Shown: piece by piece, positions 52,661 through 58,927 of the stretch
Layout of the letters: every line of letters starts with the position of its first letter
How positions within the stretch are numbered: the stretch's first letter is position 1
Origin: Pseudomonas sp. Root71
GTDB lineage: Bacteria > Pseudomonadota > Gammaproteobacteria > Pseudomonadales > Pseudomonadaceae
NCBI RefSeq assembly: GCF_001429045.1
Contig: NZ_LMHY01000003.1
Location: forward strand, 290 to 59,216
Direction of reading: 5' to 3'
DNA: 58,927 nucleotides
Notes under the pieces: generated by a model
What the model saw: the letters and a program-made list of their open reading frames with translations, nothing else
Told to the model about the DNA's origin: nothing
Database searches by the model: none
Translations under genes and position numbers: made by a program

Positions 52661-54322
52661 CTAAAGGATCGACGGACCCTCTGCGAGGCTGACCGCTTTA
52701 GCCAGCGCGGTGTTGAAGTCGGCGTGGTAATGCTCCGTGCCGATTTCTTGCAAGATACCCACCCTATCGAGCTTGTTGAGCACCTTCGTGTTCGCTTCGC
52801 AGAGTTTCACCACGATATTGCGCTTGTGCAGTTGCTGAATGACCTCCTCCAGCACCTGCAAGCCAGTGATATCCATGAACGGTACACGCTTCAAGCGAAT
52901 AATCAGCAGACGTGGATCGGTATGGGTCTGTGCCAAGACTCGCTCGAAGGTCTCAGCCGCGCCAAAGAACAATGGCCCTTCAATCGTATAAATCAATGTG
53001 CCTGCCGGCAGGCGAGTGTGCCCATTGGCCCTCAACTCTTCTTCTAGCTCATGTTCGACTACCTGTTGTACCTCAACAGATGAGGCCATGCGGCGCATGA
53101 AGTGCAGCATCGCAAGGATGACGCCGATATTCACAGCGATCACCAAGTCACTGAACACTGTGAGACTGAAAGTGATGAGCAGAATAGCTACGTCTGCGCG
53201 AGGGGCCCGCTGGACCATGCGTTTGAAGTGCTTCAACTCGCTCATGTTGTACGCGACCACGAAAAGAATGGCGGCCAGAGCGCACAGTGGAATGTTTGAG
53301 GCCAGAGGTGCCAGAAACAGAATAATAAGCACCAACGTGACCGCGTGCATAATGCCGGCCAGCGGGCTCGTGCCGCCGTTACGGATATTGGTTGCAGTAC
53401 GGGCAATCGCTCCGGTAGCTGCGAAACCGCCAAACAATGGAGTGACCAGATTAGCCACTCCCTGACCGATCAGCTCCTGATTGGAATCATGCTTAGTGCC
53501 CGCCATGCCATCGGCCACCATCGCCGACAGCAGTGATTCGATCGCTCCAAGCATGGCGATAGTGAACGCCGGACCGATCAAATCGATGACGCGAGACAGC
53601 GTGATTTCAGGCAGGCTCAACGCTGGAAGGCCTTGAGGTATGCCACCAAATGCGCTGCCAATCGTGGCTACCCCCTCGAAATGAAAGGTTGACTGTATCG
53701 CTGTAGCTACCGCCATTGCGACTAATGGACCAGGTACCCGTTTGAGTCCGGGCATTTTGGACGCGGTGATGACCAGGAAAAGACTAAGTACCGCCAGCAG
53801 GGTCGTGGCCAAATGAAGATCAGGGAGCGCCTGGAGCAAATGCCAGAGCTTTTCATGGAAATGCTCTCCACTGATCCTCGGTAAACCGAAAAAGTCTTTC
53901 CACTGTCCGACCCAGATGATCACGCCGATGCCTGCGGTGAATCCGACGATCACCGGATCGGGGATAAACTTGATGATTGCACCGAGCCGGGTCATCCCCA
54001 GCAATAACAATATGGCACCTGCCATCATCGTGGCGATTTGCAGACCGTCAACACCATGCTCGGCCGTGACTCCCGCCAAAATCACGATGAACGCGCCTGT
54101 CGGCCCGGCAATCTGCAAGCGGCTTCCCCCAAAGAGCGAAACCAGCAGGCCACCGATGATTGCGGTGTAGATGCCTTGCTCAGGTTTGACGCCAGATGCA
54201 ATGGCAAACGCCATTGCCAGAGGAAGCGCCACGACCCCGACGATCACGCCAGACACCATATTGCGCAGCCAATGCTCTCGCCCCAACAACCCCGCCTTCC
54301 ATGCCTCAACTATCGCAATCAT
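52661..54322 (-). CDS. SulP-family anion transporter with STAS domain
   Basis: This 553-residue protein has about ten to twelve membrane helices. SulP signatures are VGVVALPLAMAFAIASGVKPEQGIYTAIIGGLLVSLFGGSRLQIAGPTGAFIVIL near residues 29-83 and PDPVIVGFTAGIGVIIW. A C-terminal STAS domain lies near 440-545 (LIIRLKRVPFMDITGLQVLEEVIQQL). Members move sulfate, bicarbonate, C4-dicarboxylates or other anions. No carbonic anhydrase gene is fused or adjacent. The ATG at 54322 has GAGGAG 7 bp upstream. Base composition is visibly less GC-rich than the catabolic islands, so it may have been acquired separately. Confidence 0.93.
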   Translation of the reverse strand: MIAIVEAWKAGLLGREHWLRNMVSGVIVGVVALPLAMAFAIASGVKPEQGIYTAIIGGLLVSLFGGSRLQIAGPTGAFIVILAGVTAEHGVDGLQIATMMAGAILLLLGMTRLGAIIKFIPDPVIVGFTAGIGVIIWVGQWKDFFGLPRISGEHFHEKLWHLLQALPDLHLATTLLAVLSLFLVITASKMPGLKRVPGPLVAMAVATAIQSTFHFEGVATIGSAFGGIPQGLPALSLPEITLSRVIDLIGPAFTIAMLGAIESLLSAMVADGMAGTKHDSNQELIGQGVANLVTPLFGGFAATGAIARTATNIRNGGTSPLAGIMHAVTLVLIILFLAPLASNIPLCALAAILFVVAYNMSELKHFKRMVQRAPRADVAILLITFSLTVFSDLVIAVNIGVILAMLHFMRRMASSVEVQQVVEHELEEELRANGHTRLPAGTLIYTIEGPLFFGAAETFERVLAQTHTDPRLLIIRLKRVPFMDITGLQVLEEVIQQLHKRNIVVKLCEANTKVLNKLDRVGILQEIGTEHYHADFNTALAKAVSLAEGPSIL

Positions 54323-54410
54323 GGCTAGCTCCTCAGTGGATGCATGTGCATAATATTAACATACAGTGATAATTTAAATGCCCTTGATCCACTGCTTCGG
54401 GCGGCTGGAA

Positions 54411-54728
54411 ATGTTTATAGAGAAAGTTCAGATGGAGCTGGGCGGGCATGCACTGCAAATAGAGAATCTTGAGAGCGCGTGTAGCGTGGTGACTGACATG
54501 AATCGTAAAGCTGTGAAATGCAAACACGCCGAAGGCGTGACCTTTGACACCCATGTGATCGCAAACCCGACCAACCCCAAGGAGTGGATCGTGTTTTTCA
54601 AGAAGGACGCCGGGAGAAGTTATTTCTTGGTAGATGACAACGAGGAAGTCGAGTCTTTCGGGCATCTGGATGACCTGATCGCAGAGCTTCGAGACTTGGG
54701 CCTCAAGACCGCTGAAATCCACTTTTAA
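54411..54728 (+). CDS. Small protein of unknown function
   Basis: The frame gives 105 residues from ATG 54411, or 116 from ATG 54378. The earlier ATG is only 6 bp from a -10-like GATAAT, so a start at 54411 or 54432 is more likely. The protein is soluble and acidic at the C-terminus, with MNRKAVKCKHAEGVTFDTHVIANPTNPKEWIVFFKKDAGRSYFLVDDNEEVESFGHLDDLIAELRDLG. No signal peptide or known domain is recognised. It is divergent from the SulP gene, and a second small gene begins 29 bp after its stop. Confidence 0.6.
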   Translation: MFIEKVQMELGGHALQIENLESACSVVTDMNRKAVKCKHAEGVTFDTHVIANPTNPKEWIVFFKKDAGRSYFLVDDNEEVESFGHLDDLIAELRDLGLKTAEIHF

Positions 54729-54757
54729 CCCTTGGATCGCGCCTTGGAGACATGATC

Positions 54758-54943
54758 ATGTCAGTGAAAATCGAGTACCTATCCAGTCAAAGAGAAGCTC
54801 TTTGGTCTGTATGTTTTGGCATCAGACGAGTTCAGTTTCGGCATGAAAAAAGTGCTCACGACTTTGCTGCCAAGCTCAAGGAGAGAATCGAGGCTCCGCA
54901 TGTTTACCCTCAACGTGATCCGCCAGCGAAAAATCATAGTTGA
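54758..54943 (+). CDS. Small protein of unknown function (61 aa)
   Basis: ATG 54758 lies 8 bp after TTGGAGA; the ATG at 54752 is too close to it. The 61-residue product begins MSVKIEYLSSQREALWSVCF and has a helix-rich middle (SAHDFAAKLKERIEAPH). No domain is recognised. Its closeness to the preceding small gene suggests one transcript. Confidence 0.5.
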   Translation: MSVKIEYLSSQREALWSVCFGIRRVQFRHEKSAHDFAAKLKERIEAPHVYPQRDPPAKNHS

Positions 54944-55194
54944 TCGGTACAGGCAGATTGAACATCGCCCTGCATATCTACCTGCTTGTTCTACATAACG
55001 GATCCGATTGAACTCGTGACCTCCGGTAAAAAGGCCGAGTAGCTCAATCACCGGTCAATTGGCCTTGATCCAATTGGTGACGATCGGTCAGTCCGCATTT
55101 GATAGCGTTTTCGGCAGGTAACTTTATCCCGATCACAGTTGTTTGCAGCCCCTCGCGACGGACACCCCCCTAGCCAGAAGTGGACACTCAGAAC
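54944..55194. other. AT-richer gap without a gene
   Basis: No coding region is supported. The imperfect inverted repeat CAATTGG/CCAATTG near 55055-55076 could end the transcript of the small genes. Otherwise nothing is seen. Confidence 0.4.
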
Positions 55195-55959
55195 TCAGCC
55201 GCGCACCAGATAGGCTCCTGACGGAACCCGATGTCGCAGCTTCTTGCATTTGCCGGGTGCAGGCTGATGCCCCGGCGGACGATCAGGAAACCAGATTCGG
55301 CATTTGCCCGGAGGCGGCATATGGTCGCGCGGGATCTCAACCTCAGCGTACGCCCGCCCCGGCTCGACATTAGCCATTTGTAATTTTCCTTCGGGCCCGG
55401 TTCTGCCAGCCATCGGCGCAGCCGGAACCCGATCTGCCTCTGCGCGAGCGAAGTTGCCAGCATCGTGCCCAGTGTCGGAAGTGGATTGCTCGGCAACGGC
55501 CATTTCCGCTTCGCGGCGCCTTTGGGCCTCCTCTTGCAGCCCCTTCTGTGCTGCGACCAGGTCCTCTTTGGCATTGGGTGGAATACCCGAAGCCTGGGCC
55601 TGCTGCGCCGCCTGGATCAATTGGAAGTTGCGGTTGCGTAACGCGACATTGCCACCAACCCGCATGTTCGAGCGCGCCGCCAGGGTTTCGGCCTGCTGGT
55701 ACTGCCCCTGCTGAAGACGCAACACACCGAGGTAATGCAGGGTCGCGGGATTGTTCGGCTGGATATGCAGGGCACGCTCCAGCGTGGCAGCAGCCTGGTC
55801 CAGTTGGCCATTTTCATACTGTCGCGAGGCGGTTTCGATCAGGGTGGTTGATGCGCTGTTGCTTTGCGCGGGCGCTCTTCGCTCGGCGGCAACCGAACAA
55901 AGCGACGCGACGGCGCAGAACGCCAGGATGAGTCCCGACAGAAAACTCTTGGTTGGCAT
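55195..55959 (-). CDS. Secreted/periplasmic tetratricopeptide-repeat protein
   Basis: This 254-residue protein has a signal peptide, MPTKSFLSGLILAFCAVASLCSVAAER, chosen as the start at 55959; the frame is open to 56061 without a site. At least two TPR units lie near residues 40-105 (SRQYENGQLDQAAATLERALHIQPNNPATLHYLGVLRLQQGQYQQAETLA). A Gln/Ala/Glu-rich helical stretch follows near 115-165. The basic, Pro-rich C-terminus carries two PPxGKCR/PAPGKCK-type repeats. Its stop is on the same strand as the adhesin gene, 223 bp downstream of that gene, so it may be part of its surface-display system. The role is not known. Confidence 0.78.
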   Translation of the reverse strand: MPTKSFLSGLILAFCAVASLCSVAAERRAPAQSNSASTTLIETASRQYENGQLDQAAATLERALHIQPNNPATLHYLGVLRLQQGQYQQAETLAARSNMRVGGNVALRNRNFQLIQAAQQAQASGIPPNAKEDLVAAQKGLQEEAQRRREAEMAVAEQSTSDTGHDAGNFARAEADRVPAAPMAGRTGPEGKLQMANVEPGRAYAEVEIPRDHMPPPGKCRIWFPDRPPGHQPAPGKCKKLRHRVPSGAYLVRG

Positions 55960-56117
55960 CAGGGGGGCGAACTCGACTGATCTCGGACGACACTGAAGTA
56001 AAACAGGCCAAGGCGCTGCTCGGCATCTGCGATACGGGGCCCCAATTGACCTGGCCAGCACCCTGAAGTTCCCGCTGCAACAGCCACTGCAACCAGGACT
56101 CTACCGTCCGCAAACCC

Positions 56118-56139
56118 CATCGCGGATTTGTTCGCGATG
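56118..56139. terminator. Hairpin downstream of the adhesin gene (REP-like)
   Basis: CATCGCG-N8-CGCGATG is a perfect 7-bp stem, of the kind found in Pseudomonas REP elements. It lies between the adhesin stop (56183) and the TPR gene start on the minus strand. No T-run. Confidence 0.5.
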
Positions 56140-56182
56140 AGGTCTGCAACCGCATAGCAACGTGCGGCCAGTAGCAAAAGCA

Positions 56183-58927
56183 TCATGTCATCAGGATAAA
56201 GTCCGTCTGATCGATACCTGCACTGTTAACACCGACAAGGCGAATAGTGTCCACTCCGATCCCGATCACCGTGTCCGCCCCGTCAGCGGCAATGCTCACG
56301 TTGGCAGCGAACGTCTCGCTGCTGATCCCCAGCCCTGCGATATTGAGCAAGTCCTGCCCTGCGGCCGGATCAATATCGAAGTCCTGGATCGAGTCGTTGC
56401 CGAAGCCTGCCGCAGCAAACATGAAGGTATCGTTGCCGAAGCCGCCATTGAGCGTGTCGTTGCCCAGCCCGCCGAAAAACAGATCGTCCCCCGCACCGCC
56501 GACCAGAATGTCGTTGGCCTGGCCGCCCAGCATCGTATGGCTTGCCGCCGCTGCATCGTAGGCCAGCTCACTGCCGCTGCCCTCGGTGTTCGCCTGCAAA
56601 CCCGCGGCCGCGTATTGGCCATTCAGCGCGACCTGCGCCACATGCGCACCGTCGCTCACGCTCAGCATGCCGCCGGTGCCCGTGTCATTCGCTGCATAGG
56701 AGATCTGCGTATTGGCGCCGAAAGCAACATCGCCGAAGTCCAGCTTGTCACCTGCGGCAAAACCGCTGACGCTGCCACTGAATGCCGTCGACACATCGAG
56801 CTTGAGCGTGCCTGCCGCCCCGCTGTCGAACGTCACATGCTGATCGGAGGCTGCACCGAACTCCAGGATCGCCGAACCGCTGATAGTCGCGCTTCCCGCG
56901 CCACTGGCGTCGCCGTGGACCGTGATGTTGCCATCGTTCGCCCACAGGCTGCCGCTGTTGATGACCGCACTTTCAATCACCAGTCCGCCGCTGCCGCTGG
57001 CTTGCAGCACACCCGTGTTGGTGACGGCGCTGCTGCCGGTATCGATCACCAGTGCATTCATACCGCTGGCAAGGATCAGGCCCGAGTTGACCAGCATCAT
57101 CTGCCCCGCTCCCAACTGGCCGGCACCCGAGAGGGTGTTGTCGGCATTGGTGAGCACCGTGTCCGCGCTGCCACCAAAGATCACGTTCTGCGCGCTGTCG
57201 GACAGAACCACTTGCCCACCACCGCTCAACGTCGCGCCACGGAACAGAATCTCAAGGCTGGTCGCGCTGCCGGTGGAGCCGAGCTCGATGGTGCCGCTGT
57301 TATGGATGCTGCCACCGAACGGCATGATCGCGCCGTCGGCAATGGTGATGGTGCCCGTATTGGTCGTGACCGGGTCCACATCGAACAACAAGTTGGCCGC
57401 GCTCAACGCCGCCGCATCCACGCCCTTGACCGTGATCGTCTGGTCGGCACTGATGCTGAGCACGGCATTGCCGCTCGCGTCGTTGACGATACTCACATCC
57501 GCAAAATCGTTGACGCCCGTGAAGCCGATCAAGTCGATCTTGTCCGCCACCGCATCGAAGCTGTAAATGACGTTGTTGCCGATCGGCCGGGCGAACACGA
57601 AGGTGTCGGCACCGGACGAGCCGGTCAGGTTGTCGTCGGTGGACAAGGCGAAGACCGGTGCGCCTGGGGCATAGATTTCGACGTTGTTGAACACATAGGC
57701 GCTTGCGGTGCTGCCGTCGCTGTTGTTCCAGTACATGTTGACATCGAGCACCAACGCACCGGCGAATTCGCTTGGAGTTGTCACGGTCAATGCACCGGGA
57801 TCACTGGTCTGCACGGTCCAGGTGCCATCGCCATTGTCGGTTCCTGCATTGAACACCCACCCCGAAGGAACACCGCTGATAGTCACCGTCACGGGGCCGC
57901 TAATATCGGCCAGTGGAACGTTGAGGGCCAGATTAACGGGTTCGCCGGCAACGCCTGCCGGAAGGTTTGCACTGCTCCCGGCCGCACCAGGATTGCCCGC
58001 CAGGTCGGTGTAGCTGTTCGCGGCAACGTCGACTTTTATGCTACCGCCCAGCGTTCTGGTCAGCGTTGCCGTGTAGGTATCGCCGTCAACCTGGGTAAAG
58101 TTACTGAAGGTTGCGCGTGGCGTTGCGCTCGTTGTCGTCACTGCTACATCAGACAGGTTGAAACCGCTCACCGTCTCACTGAACTGGAATGTGACCGTCG
58201 ACGTTGAACCCATCGAACTCCCTAAGGCAGTCCCTGTCACTATCACCGTTGGCGCCACGGTATCAACTGGCGTCTCAACGACGTTCTGCACGTTCACCGT
58301 AATCGTCTGCGTGTCGGTTCCGCCATTGCCGTCGGCCACCTGAACGTCCACGACGTAGGCGTTGTCGCCGTCAGTACCACCGACATCCTGGGCATTCTCG
58401 TAATCGGGCGCTGAGTTGAACGTCAGCACCCCGCTCGAACTGATCGAGAACTTGCTGAAGTCCGTCCCGACCGTATTCAGGAGCGAGTAGCTCAGTGTTT
58501 GCGCCGGCAGATCAGCATCGGTCGCCGTCACTGTCGAGACCGCCGTGGTGTTCTCCGCCACATTGACCGACGCCGTCGTACCACCACCGTTGGAAGTGAT
58601 CGTCGGTGAGTCGTTGCTGCCGGCGATATTCACGGTGACCGAAGTGAGGGTGCCATCGGCACTGCTCACCGCGAAGCTGTCGGTGTAGGTGGTGCCGGCG
58701 GCGAACTCGTTGTGGGCGGAGTTGGCGACGTTGGTGCCGAGGATATTCACGGTGACCGAAGTGAGGGTGCCATCGGCACTGCTCACCGCGAAGCTGTCGG
58801 TGTAGGTGGTGCCGGCGGCGAACTCGTTGTGGGCGGAGTTGGCGACATAGGTCCAGGCACCGCCGGTGCCGATGGAGAATTGGCCGTAGCTGCCGGCGGT
58901 GTTGGTTTGCGCGACGAAGGTTGCGGC
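56183..58927 (-). CDS. Large VCBS/RTX-type adhesin, C-terminal part (partial)
   Basis: The frame stays open to the window edge at 58927, so at least 914 residues are present and the start is outside. In order it shows VCBS-like repeats (TYTDSFAVSSADGTLTSVTVNI twice), a cadherin-like repeat (ITSNGGGTTASVNVAENTTA...ALDYENAQD type), an Ig-like block with TVIVTGTALGSSMGSTSTVTFQFSETVSGF, and a long Gly/Ser/Ala beta-solenoid-like stretch. RTX nonapeptides near the end read GGAGDDLFFGGLGNDTLNGGFGNDTF. The last 60 residues form a type I secretion signal-like tail (DFDIDPAAGQDLLNIAGLG ... QTDFILMT). It is probably exported by a type I system and calcium-bound at the surface, acting in adhesion or biofilm. 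Confidence 0.9.
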   Translation of the reverse strand, partial: AATFVAQTNTAGSYGQFSIGTGGAWTYVANSAHNEFAAGTTYTDSFAVSSADGTLTSVTVNILGTNVANSAHNEFAAGTTYTDSFAVSSADGTLTSVTVNIAGSNDSPTITSNGGGTTASVNVAENTTAVSTVTATDADLPAQTLSYSLLNTVGTDFSKFSISSSGVLTFNSAPDYENAQDVGGTDGDNAYVVDVQVADGNGGTDTQTITVNVQNVVETPVDTVAPTVIVTGTALGSSMGSTSTVTFQFSETVSGFNLSDVAVTTTSATPRATFSNFTQVDGDTYTATLTRTLGGSIKVDVAANSYTDLAGNPGAAGSSANLPAGVAGEPVNLALNVPLADISGPVTVTISGVPSGWVFNAGTDNGDGTWTVQTSDPGALTVTTPSEFAGALVLDVNMYWNNSDGSTASAYVFNNVEIYAPGAPVFALSTDDNLTGSSGADTFVFARPIGNNVIYSFDAVADKIDLIGFTGVNDFADVSIVNDASGNAVLSISADQTITVKGVDAAALSAANLLFDVDPVTTNTGTITIADGAIMPFGGSIHNSGTIELGSTGSATSLEILFRGATLSGGGQVVLSDSAQNVIFGGSADTVLTNADNTLSGAGQLGAGQMMLVNSGLILASGMNALVIDTGSSAVTNTGVLQASGSGGLVIESAVINSGSLWANDGNITVHGDASGAGSATISGSAILEFGAASDQHVTFDSGAAGTLKLDVSTAFSGSVSGFAAGDKLDFGDVAFGANTQISYAANDTGTGGMLSVSDGAHVAQVALNGQYAAAGLQANTEGSGSELAYDAAAASHTMLGGQANDILVGGAGDDLFFGGLGNDTLNGGFGNDTFMFAAAGFGNDSIQDFDIDPAAGQDLLNIAGLGISSETFAANVSIAADGADTVIGIGVDTIRLVGVNSAGIDQTDFILMT
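58625..58846 (-). repeat. Tandem 105-bp identical repeat in the adhesin gene
   Basis: 58625-58729 and 58742-58846 are identical over 105 bp, offset by 117 bp (39 codons). They encode VANSAHNEFAAGTTYTDSFA followed by VSSADGTLTSVTVNI twice. A usual VCBS repeat is about 100 residues, so one unit seems to have lost its middle, either by recombination or by assembly collapse. Confidence 0.85.

Noticed and set aside
1..58927. CRISPR arrays, tRNA/rRNA genes, IS elements, prophage genes
   Set aside because: No regularly spaced repeats, tRNA-like cloverleaf sequences, transposase or integrase frames, or phage structural genes were recognised.

Overview
The window reads as chromosome of a Pseudomonas, most likely of the P. 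fluorescens/putida side. The basis is high GC, two OprD-type porins, an mmsAB valine-degradation block, many AraC/LysR regulators, cyclic-di-GMP and chemotaxis proteins, and repeated AAnAAnAA motifs near translation starts of the kind bound by Hfq/Crc. No rRNA, tRNA, CRISPR array, transposase or integrase was recognised. The window begins and ends inside two different large secreted/adhesin-type genes that both read inward.

Region 1 (0.8-15.7 kb) is a small-acid and branched-chain-acid uptake and catabolism block. It holds a LysR regulator divergent from DUF485 and an ActP-type symporter, an OprD-family porin, an acyl-CoA synthetase, mmsA, mmsB, a 3-hydroxyisobutyryl-CoA hydrolase-type protein and an acyl-CoA dehydrogenase with a broken start. 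A Cache-domain chemoreceptor, a TetR regulator and a second LysR close relative of the first follow.

Region 2 (15.7-28 kb) has an acyl-CoA dehydrogenase and acyl-CoA ligase divergent from a soluble PAS histidine kinase and its FixJ-like response regulator. A very large hybrid kinase and an HD-GYP response regulator follow on the other strand.

Region 3 (28.3-35.3 kb) is a compact cluster of unknown substrate: EthD-domain protein, 3-hydroxyacyl-CoA dehydrogenase-like enzyme, octopine/nopaline-dehydrogenase-family enzyme, AraC regulator, MFS transporter and OprD porin. Two promoters here share an operator made of two CTGCGCAAT half-sites 20 bp apart, each 28 bp from a -10-like hexamer. The MFS gene and the porin gene are each preceded by a related 28-codon small ORF.

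Region 4 (35.6-49.9 kb) is a second catabolic island: TauD-type dioxygenase, cupin dioxygenase, acyl-CoA ligase, two epoxide-hydrolase-like alpha/beta hydrolases, two AraC regulators, an MFS transporter, GNAT plus PuuE-like deacetylase, a YdeI-family protein and a flavin oxidoreductase. Four sites share another operator (two TGTCCC half-sites 21 bp apart, 31-32 bp from a -10-like hexamer). One of these sits in a decayed copy of the hydrolase/AraC intergenic region. These two operator codes, with the leader ORFs, are the most interesting undescribed material in the window.

Region 5 (50-58.9 kb) carries a membrane diguanylate cyclase, a Gfa-type protein, an AT-richer patch with a ribbon-helix-helix protein, a SulP transporter and two small unknown genes. 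A secreted TPR protein and the C-terminal part of a VCBS/RTX-type adhesin end the window. All identities come from reading motifs by eye, without database searches.
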